Below, in pieces: positions 9,201 to 16,708 of a DNA stretch of 34,818 nt. The notes under the pieces were generated by a model, which saw only the letters and a list, made by a program, of their open reading frames with translations, did not search any database and was not told the origin of the DNA. The first letter of the stretch is position 1. Each line of letters starts with the position of its first letter. The stretch comes from an uncultured Mucilaginibacter sp. (GTDB lineage Bacteria; Bacteroidota; Bacteroidia; Sphingobacteriales; Sphingobacteriaceae), in NCBI GenBank assembly GCA_903864275.1, contig CAIPFE010000055.1, positions 1 to 34,818 of the forward strand, read 5' to 3'. A program made the translations under genes and the position numbers.

Positions 9201-12200
9201 TCGCCTACGTACACATTGCCGGCAGCATCTATAGCTACGCCTGTCGGCGTGTTAAATCCGGAACCGATGATAACAGGGCCGCCGCCGCCTGCGGGAAACT
9301 TGTATACGTTATTGCTGCCACGGCTGGTGAGATATTTATTACCCTCTGCGTCAAGCGCTACACCCCAGGGTGAGCTAAAGCCAGTGCCCAGGACTACCGG
9401 TGTGCTGCTATATGCGGAAGCAGCTACGCTCCCTGTAACTGTGGGGGCGAGCGGCGTAATAGTGGTAGCTGCAGTATAGGTTTTCGGGCCGCTATAACTG
9501 AGGGTAAGCGAATTAACCTTTATATTTACAGTCGCCGAATTACTGCCGAGGCCGTTATAAGCAGTAACTGTATAATTTGTTGCGGGGCTGCTTAAAGTGG
9601 GCGTACCGCTGATTATACCCGTTGCATTTGAAAAACTTAAACCCGGTGATAACGCTGCGTTGATATAATAACCGCCCACTGGTTTGATTTTTTTGACAGT
9701 GTTGTTGCCGAAATCGCCCACATATACATTGCCCGCGCCATCTATAGCTACACCGGCCGGCGAGGAGAAGCCGGAACCCAAAATAACCGGTGCGCCGCCA
9801 CTTACGGGAATCTCTTTAATAGCGTTGTTGCCATAATCGCCTACAAACACATTGCCTGCAGCGTCGACCGCTACGTTACGCGGACTACTAAACCCGGAGC
9901 CGAGGGTGATGATGGCGCCGCCCCCAACGGGGATCTTTTTGATCGCACTGTTGCCATAGTCGGCTACATATACGTTGCCCGCTGCATCAACTGCTACACC
10001 CTCCGGGTTACTAAAGCCGGAGCCCAGGGTAACAGGGGGCCCGCCGCCGATTGGGATCTCTTTTATTGCACTATTACTAAAGTCGGCGACATACACGTTG
10101 CCCGCGAGGTCAACCGCTACGCCGGCGGGAAAACTGAAACCCGATCCGAGTACAACCGGGGTGCCGCCGCCCGCAGGTATCTCCTTTACCTGGTTATTGT
10201 TTGCATCGCCTACATACACATTGCCGGCGGCATCTACCGCTATGCCAGATGGGATGTTTAATCCCGAAGCTATTGTAACAGGGGCGCTGCCATTGGCAGG
10301 GATCCTGTAAACAGCATTATTCGTACGATCGGCCATATACACGTTGCCAGCGGCATCAACTGCAACGCCCCACGGAGCACCGAAGCCGAACCCTAAAGTA
10401 ACCGGACTGCCGCTATAGCCCGCTGCGGCCACGCCTGAGGCTGTGGGAGCAAGGGGAGTAATGGCCGTACCCGCGGTATAAGTGTTAGGGCTGCTGTAAC
10501 TTAGGGTGAGTGCATTTACCGTAACATTTACGATTGCCGAATTACTGCCAAAGCTGTTATATGCCGTAATGGTATAATTTGTTGCCGGGCTGCCCGTGGT
10601 TGGGGTGCCGCTGATTATACCTGTGGTATTTGAAAGACTGAGGCCTGCCGGCAAGGCTGCATTGATATAATAGCCGCCAGCCGGTTTGATTTCTTTTACA
10701 GTGCCGTTGCCGAAATCGCCCACAAAAACATTGCCTGCGGCATCGGTGATCACACCTGCCGGGCTGGTAAACCCGGAGCCTAAGATAACCGGCGCGCCGC
10801 CACCTACAGGAATCTCTTTTACCGCACCATTGCCAAAATCTGCCACATACACATTGCCCATAGCGTCTACTGATACACCGCGCGGGCCGTTGAACCCTGA
10901 GCCCAGGATGACCGGTGCGCCCCCGCCAACCGGGATCTTTTTTACCGCGTTGGCGCCGACATCGGCCACATATACATTGCCCGCGGCATCAACTGCAACA
11001 CCTTCAGGACTGCTGAAGCCGGAACCCAGGGTGATGATGGCGCCGCCCCCAATGGGGATCTCTTTTACAGCACTGTTGCTAAAATCCGCTACATATACAT
11101 TGCCCGCCCCGTCAACAGCAACACCAGCAGGAAAACTAAAGCCGGAGCCTAAGGTAACCGGTGCGCCACCGCCAACAGGGAGTTCCTTTACGGCATTGTT
11201 GCTTGCATCGGCTACATACAAATTGCCGGCAGCGTCTATTGCCAGGCCGCTTGGGGTACTTAACCCGGAGGCTAAGGTTACGGGCGCGCCACCACCTGCA
11301 GCGATCTTGTACACGGCATTGTTGATGCGATCGGCCACATACACATTTCCAGCGGCGTCAACCGCTACGCCCCATGGATTACTGAACCCGGATCCAAGGC
11401 TAACCGGGGTGCCACTATAGCTGGGGGCCGACACACTGCCGGTAACTACAGGCGCCAACGCCGGAATTGCCGTACCCGCAGTATAGATTTTAGGGCTGCT
11501 GTAACTGATGGTAAGTGCATTAACTTTAATATTTACCGTAGCCGAAGCGCTGCCGGTGCTGTTATAGGCGATAACGGTATAATTGGTCGCCGGACCACCT
11601 TTAATAGGAAACCCGCTTATAATTCCGGTGGTGTTGTCCAAACGCAGGCCGGTCGGCAAAGCAGAGATATAATAGCCGCCAACCGGTTTGATTTCTTTTA
11701 CGGCATTGTTTATTTGATCAGCCACATACACGTTGAAGGCGGCATCAATAGCAACCCCCGAAGGACTGTTAAAAGCGGAGCTTAATATAACAGGGGGGGC
11801 GCCGCCGGCAGGGATCCTTTTTATTTGGTTATTGCCCGCATCGGCCACGTACACATTGCCTGCGCCGTCAACAGCTACACTAAATGGCCCGTTAAACCCG
11901 GAGCCTAAAACAAAAGGGGCGCCACCGCCAACAGGTATCTCCTTTATCACACTGTTGCCCTGGTCGGCCACAAACACATCGCCGGCTGCATCAACTGCCA
12001 CACCGGCCGGCAGGCTGAACCCCGACCCTAAAGTTACAGGGGCGCCGCCACTTGCCGGAATCTTTTTTACGGCGTTATGGCCCGCATCGCCCACGTATAT
12101 ATTGCCTGCCACATCTAAAGCGATGCCTGCAGGATGAAAAAAACCCGATCCCAATGTAACAGGGCTGCCCCCGCCGGCCGGGATCTTCTTTATGGCGTTA

Positions 12201-12634
12201 TTGTTATAATCGGCAACATAAACGTTGCCTGCCGCATCCACGGCTACTGCACTTGGATTACTGAAACCGGACCCTAAACTAACCGGGCTGCCGCCACCGG
12301 CGGGGATTTTCTTGACAGCGTTGTGGCCGGCGTCGGCAACATATATGTTCCCCGCAGCGTCTAATGCTACTCCTGTTGGAAGACTAAACCCGGAGCCTAA
12401 AATAACAGGACTGCCATAGCCTGCTGCTGCAACCCCTGTTGCCGTGGGTGAAAGCGGCGTAATGTCCGTACCGGCGAGATAGGTTTGAGGGCTGCTGTAG
12501 CTGATGGTTGGCGCCTGGGCAAATAATTTAAAGGGAAGCATTGTCGCGAAAAGGACGATAACCAGTACACCTGTGGACTGCATTTGTAATTTGTTTGGCA
12601 TGGCGGTGTTTAACCGGGAGGTTAGGTTTTTCAT
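6221..12634 (-). CDS. Giant secreted protein: five NHL propellers, Ig-like modules, cadherin-like repeats, T9SS sorting domain
   Basis: 2137 residues. A signal peptide ends near residue 40 (VLFATMLPFKLFAQ). Five units follow, each opening with an ISYSSPxTYxAGT motif (about 44, 375, 710, 1045, 1383). Each unit has six NHL blades of about 40 residues with the core GVAVDAAGNVYVADxGNNAV, in propellers at about 77-318, 411-653, 744-987, 1079-1322 and 1416-1657. Each propeller is followed by a He_PIG-like Ig module (GYYI, LPAGL, TTGIISGTP, SPATNYTITAYN) of about 55 residues. Three nearly identical cadherin-like beta-sandwich repeats lie at about 1714-2013. The last 90 residues carry VSPNGDGINDF and end HKTGFIILKY, a type B (gliding-motility-type) C-terminal sorting domain. 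It is probably exported by Sec, then secreted and surface-attached by type IX secretion, with an adhesive or binding role. The binding partner is unknown. The repeats make it prone to recombination, and two relatives lie at 1-774 and 1423-1968. Confidence 0.93.
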   Translation of the reverse strand: MKNLTSRLNTAMPNKLQMQSTGVLVIVLFATMLPFKLFAQAPTISYSSPQTYLAGTDITPLSPTATGVAAAGYGSPVILGSGFSLPTGVALDAAGNIYVADAGHNAVKKIPAGGGSPVSLGSGFSNPSAVAVDAAGNVYVADYNNNAIKKIPAGGGSPVTLGSGFFHPAGIALDVAGNIYVGDAGHNAVKKIPASGGAPVTLGSGFSLPAGVAVDAAGDVFVADQGNSVIKEIPVGGGAPFVLGSGFNGPFSVAVDGAGNVYVADAGNNQIKRIPAGGAPPVILSSAFNSPSGVAIDAAFNVYVADQINNAVKEIKPVGGYYISALPTGLRLDNTTGIISGFPIKGGPATNYTVIAYNSTGSASATVNIKVNALTISYSSPKIYTAGTAIPALAPVVTGSVSAPSYSGTPVSLGSGFSNPWGVAVDAAGNVYVADRINNAVYKIAAGGGAPVTLASGLSTPSGLAIDAAGNLYVADASNNAVKELPVGGGAPVTLGSGFSFPAGVAVDGAGNVYVADFSNSAVKEIPIGGGAIITLGSGFSSPEGVAVDAAGNVYVADVGANAVKKIPVGGGAPVILGSGFNGPRGVSVDAMGNVYVADFGNGAVKEIPVGGGAPVILGSGFTSPAGVITDAAGNVFVGDFGNGTVKEIKPAGGYYINAALPAGLSLSNTTGIISGTPTTGSPATNYTITAYNSFGSNSAIVNVTVNALTLSYSSPNTYTAGTAITPLAPTASGVAAAGYSGSPVTLGFGFGAPWGVAVDAAGNVYMADRTNNAVYRIPANGSAPVTIASGLNIPSGIAVDAAGNVYVGDANNNQVKEIPAGGGTPVVLGSGFSFPAGVAVDLAGNVYVADFSNSAIKEIPIGGGPPVTLGSGFSNPEGVAVDAAGNVYVADYGNSAIKKIPVGGGAIITLGSGFSSPRNVAVDAAGNVFVGDYGNNAIKEIPVSGGAPVILGSGFSSPAGVAIDGAGNVYVGDFGNNTVKKIKPVGGYYINAALSPGLSFSNATGIISGTPTLSSPATNYTVTAYNGLGSNSATVNIKVNSLTLSYSGPKTYTAATTITPLAPTVTGSVAASAYSSTPVVLGTGFSSPWGVALDAEGNKYLTSRGSNNVYKFPAGGGGPVIIGSGFNTPTGVAIDAAGNVYVGDSGNNAVVEIPAGGGALVTLGSGFSFPTGVAVDAAGNVYVADFTNSAIKEIPVGSSTPITLGSGFTNPEGVAVDAAGNVYVADYGNDAVKEIPVSGGAPVTLGSGFSGPRGVAVDAMGNVFVADYNNNAVKEIPVGGGAPITLGSGFFSPSGMAIDGSGNVLVADFGNNIFKEINPVGGYYIDTPLPAGLSIDNTTGIISGTPAGLSPATNYTITAYNGFGGTPAALTIKVNLPPLPVISYSSPKTYAVGTAITPLAPTSSGVATAGYSNNPVTLGSGFSTPTGVAADAAGNAYVSDYGNNLVKMIPVGGGSPVTLSAITMPLGLAVDVAGNVYVAVAGSNAVEKIPAGGGAAVSIGSGFSSPTGVAVDAAGNVYVADQGNNAVKKIAAGGGAVTTLGSGFSQPYSVAVDAAGNVYVSEIGNNDVKKIPVAGGSPVVVASGFNEPTSLSIDAMGNIFVADFQNSAIKKIPSGGGTVVTLGSGFNQPFGVAVNGAGNLYVADYGNGAVKQIKPVGGYYIGPFLPAGLAFSNTTGTISGTPTVSSPATNYTITAYNKASGWSSAFLNIKVASNNALLSAIKLTPTSTLTSTGTVGTTTTYTTTAAGATTSVTVTPTAQDANATIKVNGVAVTSGTASGSIALAPGTTTTINTVVTAQDGTTTHTYSIVVTRLSNNALLSAIKLTPASTLTNTGTVGSTTTYTTTAAGTTTSVTVTPTAQDANATIKVNGVAVTSGTASGSIALAAGTTTTINTVVTAQDGTTTHTYSIIVTRLSNNALLSAIKLTPTSTLTNTGTVGTTTTYTTSVSNATTSVTVTPTAQDTHATIKVNGTTVASGTASGSIALAVGNNTINTVVTAQDGTTTHTYSITVTRATGPLMSLYQVLQPLSVTKPANNVGIENDGIMVHDGVSPNGDGINDFLAIDGITQYPDNRLMIIDRSGSLIFQAKGYDNISKVFDGHSGINGRPLQPGTYFYSLDYVVNGQNRHKTGFIILKY
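6596..7495 (-). repeat. Three ~300-bp tandem repeats encoding cadherin-like domains
   Basis: Three consecutive copies encode LSAIKLTPTSTLT, then SVTVTPTAQDANATIKVNG, then TVVTAQDGTTTHTYSI. The register shifts by about 100 residues per copy (about 1714, 1814 and 1915 of the giant protein). Many stretches are the same at DNA level, pointing to recent duplication or ongoing gene conversion. The first two copies (in protein order) are the most alike; the third differs mainly at TTSVSNAT and VGNNTINT. Confidence 0.85.
7660..12410 (-). repeat. Array of 30 NHL-blade repeats in five blocks of six
   Basis: Each blade is about 120-126 bp. On the plus strand they are recognisable by recurring motifs such as ACATTGCCxGCxGCATC and CCGGAGCCxA. 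The blades fall into five blocks of exactly six, separated by the Ig-like spacer and the ISYSS entry motif. Equivalent blades in blocks 2, 3 and 4 are more alike than neighbouring blades in one block, suggesting that whole ~1-kb units were duplicated. Confidence 0.8.
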
Positions 12635-13059
12635 ATTGTTTTATTAGTAAATAGTTGAAATATTTTAGCAATAGGTGTCAGGGTATTTGGTGATGAAATA
12701 ATTTAGATTTTCTTCAAATTGCATTACTTGATAAGGTTGATCAAACTAAGGATTTATAATTTAATGAAACGGACATGAGCAGGGGTAAATCTTAATCCTC
12801 AAAAAAGTATTACCATTAATAGCAGTTTTAACGCTTGTTACCTGTAAGCTTGAACAGAGGGGAATTATTTATTAAAAATAAAGTAAATCATCCGATAAAA
12901 AAAATTCTTTCTTAATTAATCGCCTAAATATCAATGATGAGCTAATGTTTGTATATTAAATTTTTATATGAAACCATGATCCGCCTGGCACACAGTTTTT
13001 GTGCATCACTAACAATGGCCGTGGCGATCCTCTGTGTAGTTAAATTAGAAGTTTTAATA

Positions 13060-13130
13060 TCGAACACCGAATGTCGAATAATGGAGTAAGATGAAAATTT
13101 GGCGTTCGGCATTCAATATTCATTATTGAA
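13060..13130. repeat. Quasi-palindromic word-repeat patch
   Basis: ATCGAACACCGAATGTCGAATAAT on the left is loosely mirrored by CGTTCGGCATTCAATATTCATT and ATTGAAC on the right. The words GAATxTCGAA and TTCGGCATTC are variants of one another. It belongs to the same style of intergenic repeat seen elsewhere in the window. Confidence 0.35.
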
Positions 13131-13210
13131 CTATCTTCGGCGGCATTTCTACAAATACTACACCGTTCAAAATCCCAAAAAACACCCGCAAATCCTATTT
13201 AAAAAAACCC

Positions 13211-13241
13211 TTTTCAAATATCATATTTATCCTTACATTTG
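13211..13241 (+). promoter_or_regulatory. Promoter of the yceD-rpmF-plsX-fabH operon
   Basis: TACATTTG at 13234-13241 is a full match to the Bacteroidota -7 consensus TAnnTTTG. A TTTT at 13211-13214, 19 bases upstream of the TA, is a weak match to the -33 element. Transcription would start near 13248, which leaves only about a dozen bases before the proposed TTG start at 13260. Confidence 0.55.
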
Positions 13242-13259
13242 CGGGCTAATTGTTGCTCA

Positions 13260-13781
13260 TTGAAATCGCTAAGAGATTATTCGATTCCTTTTACCGGCCT
13301 GAAACTGGGGAAGCACCAGTTTGAGTATATTATCAATGATGCTTTTTTCGACGAATTTGAATATTCGCTGGTGAAAAAAGCAAACTTGGTATGCCGGGTT
13401 GAGATGGAAAAACAGGAAACTATGCTGATCCTGGATTTTCATATTGATGGGACCATAAATACCAACTGCGACAGGTGTTTAGCGCAATATCCGCAGCCGG
13501 TTGATATACACGAACAGCAAATTGCCAAATTTACCGATGAGGCAATTGATGAGGATGACGAGATCATCGTACTGACAAAAAATGATCACGAGGTAAATAT
13601 AGCCGGGTTGATCTATGAATATATTAACGTTGCATTGCCGTTTATAACGGTTTGCATTGATGAGGGGAACACTCCCTATTGCGACAAAGAAATGCTTGAT
13701 AACTTGAGTAAGCTATCGGCAAATACAGAACAAAGCGAGCAGGCAGACCCACGGTGGGATGCGCTCAAAAAAATTAAATAA
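13260..13781 (+). CDS. yceD: DUF177/YceD-family protein
   Basis: 173 residues if translation starts at TTG 13260, giving MKSLRDYSIPFTGLKLGKHQFEY, the usual beginning of this family in Bacteroidota. A longer frame from a TTG at 13239 would begin inside the predicted -7 promoter box and is unlikely. The family is recognised by the motif NTNCDRCLAQYPQPV with its paired cysteines and by the acidic stretch FTDEAIDEDDEIIVL. In bacteria and plastids YceD proteins are linked to 23S rRNA accumulation, and the gene is almost always next to rpmF, as here (15-base gap). It heads the conserved cluster with rpmF, plsX, fabH and, after a gap, accBC. Confidence 0.88.
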   Translation: MKSLRDYSIPFTGLKLGKHQFEYIINDAFFDEFEYSLVKKANLVCRVEMEKQETMLILDFHIDGTINTNCDRCLAQYPQPVDIHEQQIAKFTDEAIDEDDEIIVLTKNDHEVNIAGLIYEYINVALPFITVCIDEGNTPYCDKEMLDNLSKLSANTEQSEQADPRWDALKKIK

Positions 13782-13796
13782 TAAATAAACAGGATC

Positions 13797-13988
13797 ATGC
13801 CACATCCAAAACGAAAAATATCCAAGTCGAGAAGAGACAAGCGCAGAACACACGATAACGCGCCGTTGCCTACATTAACTACCTGTAAAACTACCGGTGC
13901 GGTTCATTTACCACACAGGGCCTATACCGTTGATGGTAATGTTTACTACAACGGCAAGTTACTGATTGAAAAGGCAGCAGTAGCTTAA
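13797..13988 (+). CDS. rpmF: 50S ribosomal protein L32
   Basis: 63 residues, the normal length for L32, starting MPHPKRKISKSRRDKRRTHD. This N-terminal basic block, followed by THDNAPLPTLTTCKTTGAVH and HRAYTVDGNVYYNGK, is diagnostic. Only one cysteine is visible (TTCKT), so the four-cysteine zinc form is absent. It lies 15 bases after yceD and 15 bases before plsX, so the three are probably co-transcribed. This ties ribosome synthesis to fatty acid and phospholipid initiation, as in many bacteria. Confidence 0.97.
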   Translation: MPHPKRKISKSRRDKRRTHDNAPLPTLTTCKTTGAVHLPHRAYTVDGNVYYNGKLLIEKAAVA

Positions 13989-14003
13989 GTATAATTTTCT
14001 GAA

Positions 14004-14942
14004 ATGAAGATTGGCTTAGATATTATGGGCGGTGATTTCGCTCCCGAAGCAACTGTTTTAGGGGCGATTGCGGCTTATAAAGACTTGGCTGCCAGTCAGA
14101 AACTTGTACTTATTGGCGATAAAGAGATCGCTGTAAGTATTCTCCGTGAAAATAATTTTAGCCCGGATCATTTCGAATTCGTTCATACTACTGAAATGAT
14201 CGGGATGGGCGACCATCCTGCAAAGGCTTTCGTTCAAAAACCAGGTTCCAGCATTTCTATTGGTTTTAAATTGCTTAAGGACGGCGAAATTGATGCATTT
14301 TCGTCGGCAGGTAACAGCGGCGCTATGCTTGTTGGGGCCGTATTGAGCGTAAAAACAATCCCTGGTGTTTTGCGCCCCGCGATAACGAGCATTATGCCCC
14401 AACTAAAAGGCAATTTGGCCGTTTTGGTGGATGTTGGCGCGAATGCTGACTGCAAGCCCGAATTTTTACCGCAGTTTGGCGCTCTGGGCAGTTTATTTGC
14501 CCGGTACGTTTATAATGTTGAAAACCCGCGTGTCGGCTTGGTAAATATCGGGGAGGAAGAGGGAAAAGGCAACATACTTTGCCAGGCCGCCTATCCGCTG
14601 ATGAAAGAAACCAATATGTTCAATTTTGTTGGTAATGTTGAAGGTCGTGGCATGTTTTACGACATTGCCGACGTTTTGGTGTGCGACGGTTTTACAGGTA
14701 ACGTTGTGTTAAAGCTCGCCGAATCGTTTTACGAGGTTGCCCATGAAAAGGGAATAAAGGATAAATTCTATGACGCTTTTAACTATGAGCAATATGGGGG
14801 CAGCCCGATATTGGGAGTAAACGCGCCTGTTGTTGTAGGCCACGGCATTTCGACACCCGAAGCCATCAAAAACATGGTGCTTTTATCAAAAAACATGGTC
14901 GAAAGCGCTCTCATCGATAAGATAAGGCTCGCCTTTCAATAA
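14004..14942 (+). CDS. plsX: Phosphate acyltransferase PlsX
   Basis: 312 residues, typical for the family. PlsX converts acyl-ACP and phosphate into acyl-phosphate, the donor for PlsY in glycerolipid synthesis; it is a peripheral membrane enzyme. Family motifs are visible: the N-terminal IGLDIMGGDFAPEATVLGA, the central SAGNSGAMLVGA, DVGANADCKPEFL, and the late CDGFTGNVVLKLAE. The gene starts with ATG 15 bases after rpmF and is followed 11 bases later by fabH. No truncation is seen. Confidence 0.97.
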   Translation: MKIGLDIMGGDFAPEATVLGAIAAYKDLAASQKLVLIGDKEIAVSILRENNFSPDHFEFVHTTEMIGMGDHPAKAFVQKPGSSISIGFKLLKDGEIDAFSSAGNSGAMLVGAVLSVKTIPGVLRPAITSIMPQLKGNLAVLVDVGANADCKPEFLPQFGALGSLFARYVYNVENPRVGLVNIGEEEGKGNILCQAAYPLMKETNMFNFVGNVEGRGMFYDIADVLVCDGFTGNVVLKLAESFYEVAHEKGIKDKFYDAFNYEQYGGSPILGVNAPVVVGHGISTPEAIKNMVLLSKNMVESALIDKIRLAFQ

Positions 14943-14953
14943 AAAAAATAGAA

Positions 14954-15943
14954 ATGAGTAAAATTCACGCTGCTATTACCGCCGTACATGGTTATGTACC
15001 CGATTATGTGCTGACTAACCACGAACTGGAAACAATGGTAGACACCAATGACGAATGGATCACCAGCCGAACCGGTATAAAAGAGCGCCGCATATTAAAA
15101 GGGGAGGGGCTTGGCACATCAGACCTGGCAGTTCCGGCCGTTGAGGCTTTGCTGAAAAAACGCGGTATCGGCGCGGATGAAATTGATCTGATCATTTTTT
15201 GCACTACAACCCCCGATTTTGTATTCCCTGCTACGGCAAATATATTAGCTGATAAAATTGGCGCTAAAAATGCATGGGGGTACGACTTGTCGGCGGCATG
15301 CTCCGGGTTTTTATTCGGCCTGGCTACCGGATCGCAGTTTATTGAAAGCGGAAAGCACAAAAAAGTATTAGTGGTTGGCGGCGATAAAATGTCGGCCATA
15401 ACCAATTTCCAGGACCGGGCCACCTGCATCATTTTCGGCGACGGTTGTGGCGCTGTTTTACTTGAACCCAATGATGAAGGTAACGGCGTTATTGATTCCA
15501 TTTTAAAAAGTGATGGCTCTGGCGTAGCCTACCTTCATCAAAAAGCGGGCGGTTCGGTAAAACCGGCATCACATGCAACAATTGATGCCCGCGAACATTT
15601 TGCCTACCAGGAAGGCCAGGCAGTATTTAAATTTGCCGTTACCAACATGGCCGATGTCGCCGCGGAAGTAATGGAGCGCAATGACCTGAAAGCTGATGAC
15701 ATTGCGTGGCTTGTACCACACCAGGCCAACAAGCGTATTATAGATGCTACGGCTAACCGCACCGGTGTGAGCGCCGATAAGGTTATCATTAATATCGAGC
15801 GTTACGGCAATACTACGAACGGTACGATACCCCTATGTTTGTGGGAGTGGGAAGATAAATTTAAAAAAGGCGATAATTTAATACTCGCTGCTTTTGGCGG
15901 CGGCTTTACCTGGGGATCTATTTATTTGAAATGGGCTTATTGA
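14954..15943 (+). CDS. fabH: 3-oxoacyl-ACP synthase III (KAS III)
   Basis: 329 residues. FabH condenses an acyl-CoA primer with malonyl-ACP to start fatty acid synthesis. The catalytic triad is in place: C116 in DLSAACSGFLFGL, H256 in WLVPHQANKRII, and N286 in ERYGNTTNGTIP. The N-terminal NDEWITSRTGIKERR and the C-terminal GGGFTWGSIYLKW are also typical. It follows plsX by 11 bases in the same operon. The primer specificity (straight or branched) cannot be read from the sequence. Confidence 0.97.
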   Translation: MSKIHAAITAVHGYVPDYVLTNHELETMVDTNDEWITSRTGIKERRILKGEGLGTSDLAVPAVEALLKKRGIGADEIDLIIFCTTTPDFVFPATANILADKIGAKNAWGYDLSAACSGFLFGLATGSQFIESGKHKKVLVVGGDKMSAITNFQDRATCIIFGDGCGAVLLEPNDEGNGVIDSILKSDGSGVAYLHQKAGGSVKPASHATIDAREHFAYQEGQAVFKFAVTNMADVAAEVMERNDLKADDIAWLVPHQANKRIIDATANRTGVSADKVIINIERYGNTTNGTIPLCLWEWEDKFKKGDNLILAAFGGGFTWGSIYLKWAY

Positions 15944-16156
15944 TTTGAAAATTAGGCAATTTGAAAATTTGAAAATTGATGTGGTTCCTTCTTAATTTTT
16001 AAATTGAACGTTATTCATTCTAACATTATCATATAAGTTTTGTTTATTTGCTTACAGCTAATCATAATCTTAATTAAGTAAAATATTTGCACATTTGAAA
16101 TTTGCACATCTGCAAATTAATACAGTAACTTTATCAAAACCAATTAACCACCGGGC
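15944..16156. repeat. fabH-accB gap with TTTGAAAATT and TTGCACAT words
   Basis: Just after fabH the words TTTGAAAATT, TTTGAAAATTTGAAAATTG and AATTTTTAAATTGAA form a low-complexity patch (15946-16006). A second patch, TTTGCACATTTG then TTTGCACATCTGCAAATT, lies at about 16088-16120. The accB promoter is probably here, but no unambiguous TAnnTTTG box was found. Confidence 0.4.
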
Positions 16157-16618
16157 ATGGATATTAAACAAATACAGGATCTTATACGCTTTGTTTCCAA
16201 ATCAGGAGTAAACGAAGTTTCAATAGAGCAGGAAGATTTTAAGATCACTATAAAAACCAACCAGGTTCCTACTATAGTTAACGCTACTATCCCTGCCGCG
16301 CAACCTGTTGCTACAGCACCCGCACCAGCTGCTGCTGCGCCGGTTACGGTTGCCGAACCTGTTACAGATACGTCCAGGTACGTGATCGTAAAATCACCAA
16401 TGATCGGTACGTTTTATAGGTCGGCAAGTCCTGATAAACCGCTTTTTGCCAACGTTGGCGATGAGATTGAACCTGGTACTGTGCTTTGTATTATCGAGGC
16501 CATGAAACTGTTCAATGAAATTGAATCTGAAATTTCAGGCCGTATCGTAAAAATACTGGTTGATAATGCATCGCCCGTCGAGTACGACCAGCCGTTATTT
16601 TTGGTGGAACCTATTTAA
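16157..16618 (+). CDS. accB: Biotin carboxyl carrier protein of acetyl-CoA carboxylase
   Basis: 153 residues. The N-terminal region (1-35, MDIKQIQDLIRFVSKSG) is the usual BCCP start; an Ala/Pro-rich flexible linker covers about 45-70. The biotinyl domain (about 75-153) has the canonical CIIEAMKLFNEIE with the biotin-accepting lysine K117, and SPMIGTFYRSASPDKPLF with the BCCP thumb. It carries carboxyl groups between biotin carboxylase and the carboxyltransferase (not in this window). accC follows after a 90-base gap. Confidence 0.96.
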   Translation: MDIKQIQDLIRFVSKSGVNEVSIEQEDFKITIKTNQVPTIVNATIPAAQPVATAPAPAAAAPVTVAEPVTDTSRYVIVKSPMIGTFYRSASPDKPLFANVGDEIEPGTVLCIIEAMKLFNEIESEISGRIVKILVDNASPVEYDQPLFLVEPI

Positions 16619-16708
16619 TTAGTTGATTAGGTTTATTTGTTGATCAAGTGAGTGGTTTTTCTAACTCAATCAACAACTCAACTCAATCGACCAATAACTA
16701 ATTCAAAG
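16619..16708. repeat. accB-accC gap with CAACTCAATC words
   Basis: The gap holds TTAGTTGATTAGG, GTTGATCAAG, AACTCAATCAACAACTCAACTCAATCG and AATAACTAATTC. GTTGAT words on the left are mirrored by ATCAAC/ACTCAAT words on the right, so the transcript could fold back on itself. No coding potential. Confidence 0.4.

Larger units (their letters stand above)
12635..13259. other. Divergent intergenic region
   Basis: About 600 AT-rich bases between the giant NHL gene (minus) and the yceD-led operon (plus). The left part should hold the NHL promoter; no clear TAnnTTTG box was identified there. A word-repeat patch with related forms of GAATGTCGAATAAT and CGGCATTCAATATTCATTATT lies at about 13060-13130. 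The operon promoter is at 13211-13241. A 37-codon plus-strand frame at about 12977-13090 has no supporting features. Confidence 0.6.

Noticed and set aside
14..12419. Many long plus-strand open frames opposite the NHL genes (for example 10686-11420)
   Set aside because: They are shadows of the repetitive minus-strand genes; their proteins are low-complexity Pro/Thr/Ala repeats with no start context of their own.
12977..13090. 37-codon plus-strand frame starting MIRLAHSFCASL
   Set aside because: Runs into the word-repeat patch, lacks a recognisable promoter or family and is probably chance.
16652..16708. GTG start giving a 465-residue AccC
   Set aside because: The extra 19 residues are encoded by the word-repeat gap, and the family begins at MFKKILIANRGE.
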